DNA of 64,000 nt from Mesocentrotus franciscanus. Taxonomy: Eukaryota; Echinodermata; Echinoidea; Camarodonta; Strongylocentrotidae. The stretch spans positions 29,456,534 to 29,520,533 of the forward strand of contig CP137679.1 of the NCBI GenBank assembly GCA_037976565.1, written 5' to 3'. The position numbers and the translations under genes are program-made. Position 1 is the stretch's first letter, and each line of letters begins with the position of its first letter. A model generated the notes under the pieces. The model saw only the letters and a list, made by a program, of their open reading frames with translations. It was not told the origin of the DNA and did no database searches. Of this stretch, positions 20,346 to 29,607 are shown in pieces.

Positions 20346-21891
20346 TTTCATCCTAAACCTCTATTTGAATTTGTATGTAGTTTTATGAATATAGTTTTGA
20401 CAAATATGATTTTAATAAATAGAACTTTGATATAATGTAGTTTTTAAGAATTTTATTTTGAGAAAATAAATGTGTAATTTTTAGAGATATAATTTAGTTA
20501 AATGCAATTTGGTAAGTGTAATTTCTATATTTGCAAGTCGTTTTTTTTATATCAGGTATTGTATGTTTAAAACAATGATTAATAATTGTTTCGAATCATC
20601 TCTTTATCATGTAATGTAGACCCCATTACTTGAACAGTTAGCCTTTTATTTCACTAATCAATGATCGGCCTTTAAACTCATTATTTAGAAACCATGTGAG
20701 ACTGGATGTTTGCGATCTTACCCTTCAATCTCCTATCATTTCATTTATACAAAATTGATCCGATAAATTATTATAAAAGATATTTTCATTGCCAATCTAT
20801 ACAACTCAGAAGAACAACGTATATTATCTGACTTTTTAAATTTAACTTTGATAAATGCAAGTTGATCAATGCAATCATTATTAATGTTATTTCAATAAAT
20901 GTAATTTAACCCTAATAAGGCCGGGCTATTTGAGTTCTTAATACGGCCGGGGGCATTATGGCCCCTAAGATCTCGGCCGTGAAACGGCCGATCGCCGCGA
21001 AAATTTGCATGCATGTCAAGCGAAGTGTAAAGAATACTATAGCAATTTCATTCTTTTGAAAAAAGACTCATTTGCATATTTATGGTAAATTATGCAAATA
21101 AGGTCAAAAAATTCATATTTTTACCCATAAATCATATATTCTTCATATCTAAACTTTCTTTTCCACTACATATATCTGTTAGACCATTTGGAATGATAAT
21201 ACAAAAAAAAATTTGGAAAGCTAGGTTATTCCTTATGTTATCTCTTGTTTTGATAATTTCTTTTTTTTTTAACTTATGTATTTTTTTGTTTTTGTTGTTT
21301 TATTTCATTTCTAACTATAATTCAACTATTTTGACCCCCAAAACAAACACCTAAACTTTAAACAAGACCAAATAACCAATGTTTTATCTCTTTAGGAAAA
21401 ATGATATTTCTATATGTTTTGTACACAAATCACGAAAATGAGCGATTTTCGGGCCGACATGTAAAGACAAAAGGTCACGTGACTTTGTAACGGTAGGTCC
21501 GATTTTCAAAAAAAGTGTTTTAAAAGATGCGCAAGACTCGAAAGAATAAAGTCATGAAGCGGCGGGGCGTATTCATAAAGATCATACATAACAATATTTA
21601 ATAATTGTATTTTATCGACTTATTTCTTTTATATACTTCATGTAAATGTTACATTTTGATCATTTAGTTTCAATTTTTTAATGATCAATAATAATTTTTC
21701 TCTTAAAAGGTTCATTGATTTTAAAAACTAACTTTATTGTCATTATTGCATAGGTGACACTTTGATTGGACAAGGTTATCGAAATTCAATGCTTGGAAAT
21801 ATTCGCAGTAATGATTATTATCAATTACAAAACGCTTAAATACAGCCCCTGCATAGCACCTGAAAAGCTCTCCGATCGCTGCTGAGATGTG
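20346..21891. other. Intergenic, no gene seen
   Basis: AT-rich. A GC-rich island at about 20920-21000 (CGGCCG repeated several times) stands out but has no exon signals. The frame at 21082-21354 translates T-rich DNA. Confidence 0.5.
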
Positions 21892-21983
21892 TGACGTCAC
21901 ATGTTGAACATGATTTGCACAAGCAGACGATGTCCTATGACGTCACATGTTGAACATGATTTGCACAAGCAGACGATGTCCTA
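21892..21983. repeat. Perfect 46-bp tandem duplication containing TGACGTCA
   Basis: Two identical 46-base units begin TGACGTCACATGTTGAACAT at 21892 and 21938. Each contains a full palindromic CRE-type octamer TGACGTCA and a CACATG E-box-like hexamer. Identity of the copies shows the duplication is recent. Confidence 0.95.
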
Positions 21984-22639
21984 TGACATCTCACACATTT
22001 TCAGTGCCTGGTTTGTCATCTTTTCTTCAGTTATTTCTCTTACTTCACTACCGTCAGGCTAAATGTTTAATCTATTGCTTCACTCTAAACCCCGCGTATG
22101 GTATTATTTTGATGAAAAATGCAGCGATAAACAAATTAAGGAATCCGTCGCTTGTAAACAAAATAAGACGCCATTGTATTTTCAGCTGCCACACCGCGGT
22201 ATGTTCGGCGTTTCAAGAGGGAACAAATGCCGTCATGCTATCATTCCGGGGGTCTTTTAATTTGAAAGTGTGGTTTCTTTGATTGTTCATTAACCCCTAT
22301 CCTGCGTATTTACAAACAAAAGAATTTAGTTATCAGAATCGGTTTCATATCCTTTTTTGAATGGTGTAAAATTCCATCACATTTATATACACTAAACTCA
22401 TTATAATTTGAGAAATAACAGCATTGCAATTATGTTCATTCTTTATGGGATGTCGTCTGCTTGGGCAGGATTGGTTCATATTGTGACGGCATTAAAACAT
22501 CGTTATTCTTCTGGCAAATCTCTCGCATATCCCGATGCTATGGAGGTGGTTTTATTTGTATTTTTATAAATTACCCGATATGTAGTTGACCTAAAACTTG
22601 TACGATGGCCATCTGTCTTAGGAAGTACCAAACACAAGG

Positions 22640-23152
22640 ATGCAATTTTTCATGCTGACATGGAGAAGATACAGCCTTCTGGATTGCAGCATTCCTACAG
22701 GACTGCAGAACAAGGCATTTGTTGACCTACTGACATACTTTTGTAATAATGGGAGAGAAAATGTTCGCCTGTTCAAAGCTTCGGATTTCTCTGTTTGTGT
22801 CCATGAAGATGGAATGCATTATTTCCAGAAGCGTGATCATCTTGTTGACCTACTGACATACTTTTGTAATAATGGGAGAGAGAATGTTCGCCTGTTCAAA
22901 GCTTCGGATTTCTCTGTTTGTGTCCATGAAGATGGAATGCATTATGTCCAGAAGCGTGATCATCTGACCAAGAACCACAGAGAAAACGATGATGAAGCTA
23001 CTAGTACTGGAGGTTTCATGTTTGAAATCCCTGACAGTGACAAATGCCCTGTGAAAATATTTGTGAAGTACGTGTCAAAGCTGGACCCAGCATTGACCAT
23101 GCCCATGGCTTTGGCAGAAACTCTTCAACACGATGACATTCGACACTCTTGA
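22640..23152 (+). pseudogene. DUF3504/Crypton-type tyrosine-recombinase-like fragment
   Basis: The frame reads PTGLQNKAFVDLLTYFCNNG, then GREN(V)RLFKASDF, DGMHYVQKRDHLTKNHREND, and CPVKIFVKYVSKLDPA. This order (GLQNK..., LxYFCxxGRENL, TKNH, CPVxxFxxYLSKLxP) is that of the DUF3504 domain found in Crypton transposons and in the Crypton-derived ZMYM/QRICH1 and KCTD1-like host proteins. A 123-bp segment is repeated in frame, doubling the YFCNNGREN...RDHL block. The frame ends at 23152 before the C-terminal catalytic part of a tyrosine recombinase, and no exon context was found. It is best read as a damaged mobile element rather than a host gene. Confidence 0.65.
22721..22966 (+). repeat. 123-bp in-frame tandem duplication within the recombinase-like frame
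   Basis: Units start with GTTGACCTACTGACATACTT at 22721 and 22844 and differ at only about three positions. The period is 41 codons, so the reading frame survives. Confidence 0.95.
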
Positions 23153-23163
23153 CGATGATACTC

Positions 23164-23540
23164 GGGAGGATGAATATGACGTCGAACTCATTGTCACAAA
23201 GATGGCAAATGTAATAGTCAGTGAGACTAATGAGACATATGAAAGATAGGTTTTCAATAGATGAGAGCAAGGCCCTCAGGAATCCAATGATGATAATGTG
23301 ACTGCCCTTAGGGACCTTGCAAGGACATTCAACTTCTGTAAATGCTTACAGGACAGTCTTGTGAGAGACAGACTCGTCCTTGGAGTTAAGGACCAAGCCA
23401 CGAGGAGGACACCTCTACAAAAGAAAAAACTCACGCTGGTGTTGGCCATAGAAATCTGTTGGTCTGCAGAAGCTAAAAGTCAGCAACTCTGTGACCTTGG
23501 CAAAGACCCAACTGTACATGCAGTCAAGCCGAGAACTTAG
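23164..23540 (+). pseudogene. Ty3/Gypsy-type gag fragment
   Basis: Frame segments read VTALRDLARTFNFCKCLQDS, LVRDRLVLGVKD, ATRR and KLTLVLAIEICWSAEAKSQQ, the familiar gag capsid block (L(A)xxCxFC...L(L)RDRIVxGIRD...LT...A..IC.xxE). A stop interrupts the upstream part (GAAAGATAG near 23246). It has the same orientation as the integrase remnant at 27647 and might once have belonged to the same type of element; the RT and protease between are missing. It is a dead retrotransposon piece. Confidence 0.6.
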
Positions 23541-23580
23541 AAACAGGCGCCCAGGAATGAATGCTTAAGAACGAGAGGCA

Positions 23581-23652
23581 GCGGCAGATATACACAAGGC
23601 ACCAAAAACAAGGATAGCAGATATACACAAGGCACCAATAACAAGGATAGCA
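23581..23652. repeat. 33-bp tandem repeat, two copies
   Basis: GCAGATATACACAAGGCACC followed by AA(A/T)AACAAGGATA occurs twice in a row, 33 bases apart, just after the gag fragment. Confidence 0.9.
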
Positions 23653-24372
23653 GATTTACTGGCATTGGTCTCTCAAGGGATGTTCAAATCATGGTCACAA
23701 ATCTACAGAATTTACATTTTTTGATAATTCATTATTGAAGGAAAAATATTATCTAACAAGTGAAACGCTCTCGGCGGTCTCGCCTGCATTACGCAATTCG
23801 GCATTACGCAATTCGATATGATGAAAAGTTGAGGTTGGGACATTATTTTTATAGGCAGGGTGGCCCATTTGCAGACCCCCGAAAATGAAATCCTCTGAAT
23901 ATAATAAGCATTTTGAAGTGAATATTGATTACGAATCATCAGAATAATTATTTACTGTATCATAAGAATACAATATAATGAGATTTAGTGTATGGGTAAG
24001 ACTACAAATGTTTCAATGCTTGTCAGTAATTTACAAATAAAGTTATCTAATAAACTTTTTAAGAAAAGAGGATTTTTCAGCACTTTGTGTAAAAACAATT
24101 GGAAGGTAGAACCCATCTACATCACATCACGTCTCATTAGCATAATGAGAACATTATTATGAGATATACTTCAATATATATTATCCAAACATCAATATTG
24201 TCACCTAGCTGTAACTGATCATGTACATACTAGGCCTGGGATCGAATACTAAAATTACTATTAGAATATTCATGGGAAAGTACTCGAATGATTCGAATAT
24301 TTACTTTCATGAAATATGAAAAATAACAACAATTTATTTATTAATTCTCATATTAAATTTTGATAACATAAT

Positions 24373-25460
24373 CCAAGTCTACTGACCTAAAATGACCTTT
24401 GACCTTGACTTTGTGACCTGGAATTTGTGTCACATGATTAGTGATACTTGATAGCCCTTGGGTACAAGTTTCATGGAATTTGAACAAACACTTTTGAAAT
24501 TATGCTAAAATTTCAAAATCTTGATGTTGATGCCACAACAAAGTCTAAGTTTCCAGACCTGAAATGACATTTGACCTTTACTTTGTCACCTAAAAGACTA
24601 ATAACATGATTGGTGATACTTGATAACCCTTATGTTCAAGTTTCATGGAATAGGAATGTATACTTTCAAAATTATGATAACAATTAAAAAATCTTAGCCT
24701 GATGCCACAACATAGTTAAGTTTGTTGACCTGAAATGACCTTTGACCTTGACCTAGTGGGCTGAAATTTTCCTCACATGATTGGGGATACTTGATAACCC
24801 TTTAGTCTAAGTTTCATTGAATAAGAACTTATACTTTCAAAATTATATTAACAATTCAAAAACTTAACCTTAGGTTAAGTTTTGATGTTGACGCCGTCGC
24901 CGTCGCCGCCGTCGCCGCCGTCACCGCCGTCACCGGAAAAGCGGCGCCTATGTCTCGCTTTTTGCTACGCAGGCGAGACAAAAATCTTAGCCTGATGCCA
25001 CAACATAGTCAAGTTTGTTGACCTGAAATGACCTTTGACCTTGACCTAGTGGGCTGAAATTCTACTCACATGATTGGGGATACTTGATAACCCTTTAGTC
25101 TAAGTTTCATTGAATAAGAACTTATACTTTCAAAATTATATTACAAATTCAAAAACTTAACCTCAGGTTAAGTTTTTGATGATGATGCCACAACATAGTC
25201 TAAGTTTGTTGACCTGAAATGACCTTTGACCTTGACTTTGTGACCTGAAATTTTCCTCACATGATTGGGGATACTTGATAACCCTTTAGTCCAAGTTTCA
25301 TTTAATAGGACCTTATACTTGCAAAATTATATTAACAATTCAAAAACTTAACCTTAGGTTAAGTTTTGATGTTGACGCCGCCGCCGCCGCCGTCGCCGCC
25401 GCCGCCATCGGAAAAGCGGCGCCTATGTCTCGCTTTTTGCTACGCAGGCGAGACAAAAAT
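24373..25460. repeat. Higher-order tandem repeat with DR1-like motifs and GCC-rich tails
   Basis: Five units of about 170-190 bp share GTTGACCTGAAATGACCTTTGACCTTGA, ATGATTGGGGATACTTGATAACCC, and AAGTTTCATTGAATA. The motif TGACCTTTGACC starts at 24393, 24736, 25029 and 25220, with one mutated copy at 24565. Units 2-3 and 4-5 form two larger blocks of about 475 bp, each ending in a (GCC/GTC)n stretch, then AAAAGCGGCGCCTATGTCTC and GCTACGCAGGCGAGACAAAA (ends near 24985 and 25460). TGTCTCGC and GCGAGACA within the tail are inverted. No coding content is recognised. Confidence 0.85.
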
Positions 25461-25565
25461 CGTAATGGTGAGAGCAACCAGTGGCATGAATGGCCTGCCA
25501 TAGTTAAGTCCAACTTAAAGTCGATCTTAGTCTTTGTGAAACACTCCCCAGGAGCAACAAGATTA

Positions 25566-25740
25566 GGATGCTGATCGCCTAGATAATTGCAACAGATGGC
25601 CTCCCGATCAGCTTGGTTTAAAACTATGGCTTCAGGACTCTGATGGACTACTTAGAACTGGGTTATGAAGTGCCCTGCTGAGAAACCATATCTGCCACCA
25701 CTAAAAGCATGTTCAATGTAGAGAAAGAGAAGCTAATGGT
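25566..25740 (+). pseudogene. hAT transposase relic
   Basis: With three in-frame stops tolerated, the translation gives IATDGLPISLV, NYGFRTLMDYLELGYEVPC, ETISATTKSMF and EKEKLM. This matches the N-terminal region of hAT/ZBED-type transposases (D-xx-P-x-S-x-V...GF..L...L.P.Y..P-R-x-T). It lies between the GCC-tailed repeats and a LINE fragment. Identification rests on one block of about 55 residues. Confidence 0.5.
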
Positions 25741-26043
25741 GCAGTTGGGAGAAAGAAGCCACAGATATTGGGCTTACAACCAACTGTTGGACAAGTTGCA
25801 CAATGAAAGGGTATATGACCATGACATGCAAACAAGTTTGTTTCATGTGTATCGCATACTTCCCCAGTACAACATCTCCCTGTAGGAGATGGAAATCCTC
25901 AATTAGAAGGGCCTCAGCACGGTACACCTGAGGCGCCAGCCAATCAACTATCAATTGTGGCTGCTGACTGGAACATTGTTGTCGCAGTTGTCCATAATGT
26001 TTCTTGGGTGTCTTCATTGATGAAAATTTAAGATGGAGTGTAC

Positions 26044-26775
26044 ACATAAATGATATTTTTTCTAAAATTTCTAAAAACTATTGGTGCAATGAATCGGCTG
26101 AAATGTAGAGTACCGAACCAAGTACTTTATCTTTGTATCATACAATGATCTTGCCGTACATTATGTATTGCAAATTTTTTCCAAATTCGTTGTTCTGTAA
26201 CCTTCCCAAAAAAGATGTCACCAAAACTTCAACGACTTCAAAATTCTGCAGGCAGCCTATTAACATTCACTAAAAAATATGATTCCATATTACCCATTCT
26301 CCGTTCTCTCCATTGGTTGCCAGTTGACAAAAGGATTATCTTTAAAATTCTGTTACTAGTACATCATTCAGTTTACTCTCTTATTTCCCCTACACACCTG
26401 AGCAACTCTGTTTCCAAATACAATCCCACACGAAGTCTTCGCTCGTCATCAGACACGCTATTGCTTCATACACCTAGAATAAAACATGCTTGGGGCGATC
26501 GGGCTTTCTCAGCCATGGGTCCGAAACTCTGGAATGAACTCCCTCTACAAATACGTCAACTGTCGTCAACAGAAACATTCAAATCACAACTGATGTAATT
26601 ATTGCAATATTCTTATTTACAATGTCTAGGAGAATTTCAAATTTCGTTTTTTGTTTTTTCTTTCTTATGTTTGTTACATGTATTTTTCTCTAAGCGCCAT
26701 GAGCCCAGAAAGGTGGACCTGTGCGCTATACAATTAGCCACTATTATTATTATTATTATTATTATTATTGTTGTA
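26044..26775 (+). mobile_element. LINE 3' end (CR1/L2-like RT C-terminus with ATT tail)
   Basis: From 26215 the frame reads PKLQRLQNSAGSLLTFTKKY, ILRSLHWLPVDKRIIFKILL, SRSSSDT-type block (TRSLRSSSDTLLLHT), and WGDRAFSAMGPKLWNELPLQ, ending at 26597. LQ..QN.A.R..., SLHWLPV..RI.FKIL, and GDRAFS...LWN.LP are the classical end of CR1/L2-group LINE ORF2. The upstream part (26044-26214) continues the homology with stops and frame changes. The 3' sequence has AAGCGCCATGAGCCC...GCGCTATAC and ends in (ATT)n at 26742-26773, as expected for a 5'-truncated insertion. Confidence 0.8.
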
Positions 26776-27646
26776 TAATATGAGGTCACAGTGCTAATGG
26801 CCTTAAAGTGATGACTTGTAGAAAATAGACATGACCCTGCTTAAGGATGACAGCCCGGAAAGGTCATGCAGGCTGGAGTTTGCTGAACAAAATTCCACAT
26901 TTTAGAGGCAGTGTTAAGGGTCTTCAGTGGGTGAGATTGTTGTCACTGAAGTGGGAACTGCTGTAGTTTCTTCGTCAATCAAACACGGTCGCTGATTGGT
27001 GGGGATCTGAGTTCCAGGAGAGCCCAAGTCAACAGCGCTGTTGAGTACACTGCATCCAAGAGTGTTTCGTGTAACTGGAGTTAGAGTTTGGTTGGGTGAG
27101 TCAGGATAGCCGAATATACATGTGTGCCAGTATATACATTGCTTATTCTTGAGATAATTAATTTTTTTCCCCTCATATTTACTGGTGAATTCTTTTTTTC
27201 ATTAGTACATTATTAAGGTTTGATAAATCAAGATGCACATGTTAGAGGAATACACTGATTACACAGTGTCTCTTGTCAAGAGTTGAGAGTTGTATTTATT
27301 AGTTGTTGTAACATCTACTTTTTGGTGTCGTTACTTGGATTCTAAATGAGATAAGTGGAGTAACATTTGAAATGGCATATCAAAGAGTTAATGATGGGGA
27401 AACAGTTGATTAATATTTGTTGAGACTGATTAGTCTTGGGACACAGTTTATCATAAGCAGAAAAGGCTGACATTCTTCATTATTAAACGAATTGGTTGAT
27501 GGTAAAGTTACATTTATTCTATTGGTATTCAAAATCAGACAAATGTGTAAAATTATAATTGTGTATCATTGATGTGAACAAATTGAATGTGAACATGTAA
27601 TTGTTATTGTTCTTTCCTTTTGTTCTTTTCTGTACTTGCAACAGTA
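26776..27646. other. Remnant repeat sequence, possibly LTR-derived
   Basis: No frame is recognisable. The stretch around 27040-27100 (TGTTGAGTACACTGCATCCA, then GAGTGTTTCGTGTAACTGG) has the look of a Gypsy LTR, but no partner repeat was found downstream of the integrase, so this is not called an LTR. Confidence 0.35.
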
Positions 27647-28876
27647 ATGAATGGATGGCCAAGGAGGCAACAAGATCTCCCATCAGATGTCACACCATAC
27701 TTTCACATAACGGATGAACTAAGCATCTCGGACGGTCTCATCTTTAGAGGTGAAAGAGTCGTGGTACCTAATAGCATGAGGAAGGGCATGATAGAATGAC
27801 TACATTCATCACATCTTGGAGAAAGCAGTTGTTTAAAGAGAGCACGAGAATGCCTCTATTGGCCCAATATGAACAGTGAAGTGAAGAACTACATACAGAG
27901 ATGTGATGTGTGTAGAACCATGGGTACCAGGCAGCAGAAGGAGCCTCTACTGTAGCATTAGTTGCCAGACAGACTTTGGGTAAAAGTAGGGGTAAATTTG
28001 TTTGTTCTTGATTCCCGCAACTACCTGGTGATAACTGACTACTATTCCAACTTCATAGAGGTGGACTCTATGACAATTACAACTTCAGCTGCTGTGATAC
28101 ACAAAATGAAAGCCCAATTTGCCCGACATGGAATTCCAGAGGAAGTGATAATGGACAATGGCCCACAGTTTGCATCCAACGAATTTGCATAGTTTGGGTC
28201 CACGTGGGAATTCAAGCACTCAACAACGTCTCCCCTTTATCCTCAGACAAATGGTAAAGTGGAAAATGCTGTGAAGACCGCTAAGGCACTTCTCAAGAAG
28301 GTAAAAGAAGGACACACAGACCCATATATGAGTTTGTTGGCATTCAGAAATACGCCAACACCCGGGTTTTCTTCTAGTCCAGTGCAACGACTAATGAATA
28401 GAAGAACCCGTACTACACTACCAACTACTGCAAAGCTACTGAAATGCGAGGTTCCCCCTGGGGTGAAAGAACAGATGAAGAGGACCAAAGAGCAGCAAGC
28501 ATATCACTACAATTGCTCAGCCAAAGAAATGGCTTCATTGAAACCAGGTGATGTAGTACGCATCCAACCACACAATAGGCAAAAGGAGTGGCGAAGAGCA
28601 AAGGTCCTTCATTCAGCACCAGAGCCACACTCATATGTGGTGATGACAGAGGATGGAGCTACTTATCGTAGAAATCAGAGACATCTTCGCCAAGTGTCTG
28701 AAACCTGGAGTCGCCATGAGCCTGATGATGGGGTGATAATTGAACCAAGTACACAGATACAGCCACCCACAAGCAGTGATGATGACCAAATTGCAACACA
28801 AGTGAGGAGTGAAGAAAAAAGCAGATATGGTCGCACCATTCGTCCACCGGCCTATCTCCAAGATTTTGTGAAGTAA
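27647..28876 (+). pseudogene. Ty3/Gypsy integrase and C-terminal domain, inactivated
   Basis: A single frame runs the whole way apart from stops at 27797, 27953, 27959 and 28190. It starts in the linker (GWPRRQQDLPSDVTPYF), passes the zinc-binding HSSHLG...CDVC region, then the integrase core: ITDYYSNFIEV, FARHGIPEEVIMDNGPQF and YPQTNGKVENAVKTAK. Next come AFRNTP and the GPY/F-like chain (PGDVVRIQP, WRRAKVLHSAPEPHSYVVMTE, YRRNQRHLR). The first catalytic Asp of the DDE triad, normally in a G(I/V)DLF block, is Asn here (GVNLF), so the core is dead independently of the stops. The element resembles K02A2.6-type Gypsy retrotransposons. RT and RNase H are absent upstream. Confidence 0.85.
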
Positions 28877-29254
28877 GAACATTAGCGTTACAGTTTGAAG
28901 GTGTTAGAGAAACAGACCACTTTGGATTTACAGCTTAAATATGAACAATGGAACTGAACTGATGGACAGGACAGTGAACGAGTTATAAAGGACTCTGGGA
29001 TATTTCGTTCATTATATCAAACTCCTGGACATTTGACCTTTACGGCTTATTATTCTCATACTTGGACAGTTGAACTATTCATGTTTATTATATGCTCAAT
29101 TTGCAAATCACTATAACCGTTTTTTGAAACTCCATTGTCACAACTCTTTCTCATCTGATATCTATGCATTTTTTTTTAAGTGTTTGGGTTTGAAACCTCA
29201 AGTCTAACATATTCATAACTCTTTTCTATGATTTGGGTTTGCTTTTACATGATT
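28877..29254. other. Region downstream of the integrase remnant
   Basis: No exon seen. It probably includes leftover 3' sequence of the Gypsy element followed by the 3' flank of the nucleoside hydrolase gene on the other strand. Confidence 0.4.
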
Positions 29255-29260
29255 TTTATT
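29255..29260 (-). terminator. Putative polyadenylation signal of the nucleoside hydrolase gene
   Basis: AATAAA on the minus strand lies about 15 bases after the stop codon at 29275. The very short 3' UTR this implies makes it tentative. Confidence 0.35.
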
Positions 29261-29274
29261 TTTTGAACCGTCTC

Positions 29275-29607
29275 TCACCGAACTGCCTCATCTAACATCG
29301 TATGGTATGTCCCCATGTCTAGCTCTATCACGACATTGATCTCAGGGCCCGGAAATGACTTAGCCCACGGTCGAAAGATCTTGCATGTCAACATCTGTCC
29401 TTTCGTCATCCCTTCATGGAGTTCAATCTGGCACGGGGTGTGAGTGGCTTTCTTGATTGAGGCTTTGCAGACAGCAACGACCATGGCACATCCGTCAGCG
29501 ACCATGCACACAGATTTTTTTTCAGTCTTTGATTTTTTCAGACGATCTGCGTACATGGCTGCCACAAACTTCGCCTTCTCAGAATGGTGTAGGCTCTCGA
29601 ACCAGCC
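29275..29607 (-). CDS. Nucleoside hydrolase exon 4 (C-terminus)
   Basis: Acceptor TTTCCACAG. It encodes GWFESLHHSEKAKFVAAMYA, SVCMVADGCAMVVAV and INVVIELDMGTYHTMLDEAVR, with the stop at 29275-29277. The Asp in VADG is the expected distal metal ligand. The final R in a DxxxF/YxxML context is typical of the family end. Confidence 0.9.
   Translation of the reverse strand, partial: GWFESLHHSEKAKFVAAMYADRLKKSKTEKKSVCMVADGCAMVVAVCKASIKKATHTPCQIELHEGMTKGQMLTCKIFRPWAKSFPGPEINVVIELDMGTYHTMLDEAVR

Noticed and set aside
27040..27100. Gypsy LTR
   Set aside because: Looks LTR-like, but no second copy was found flanking the integrase remnant.
28243..28882. Minus-strand frames over the integrase
   Set aside because: They are antisense shadows of the Gypsy integrase frame.
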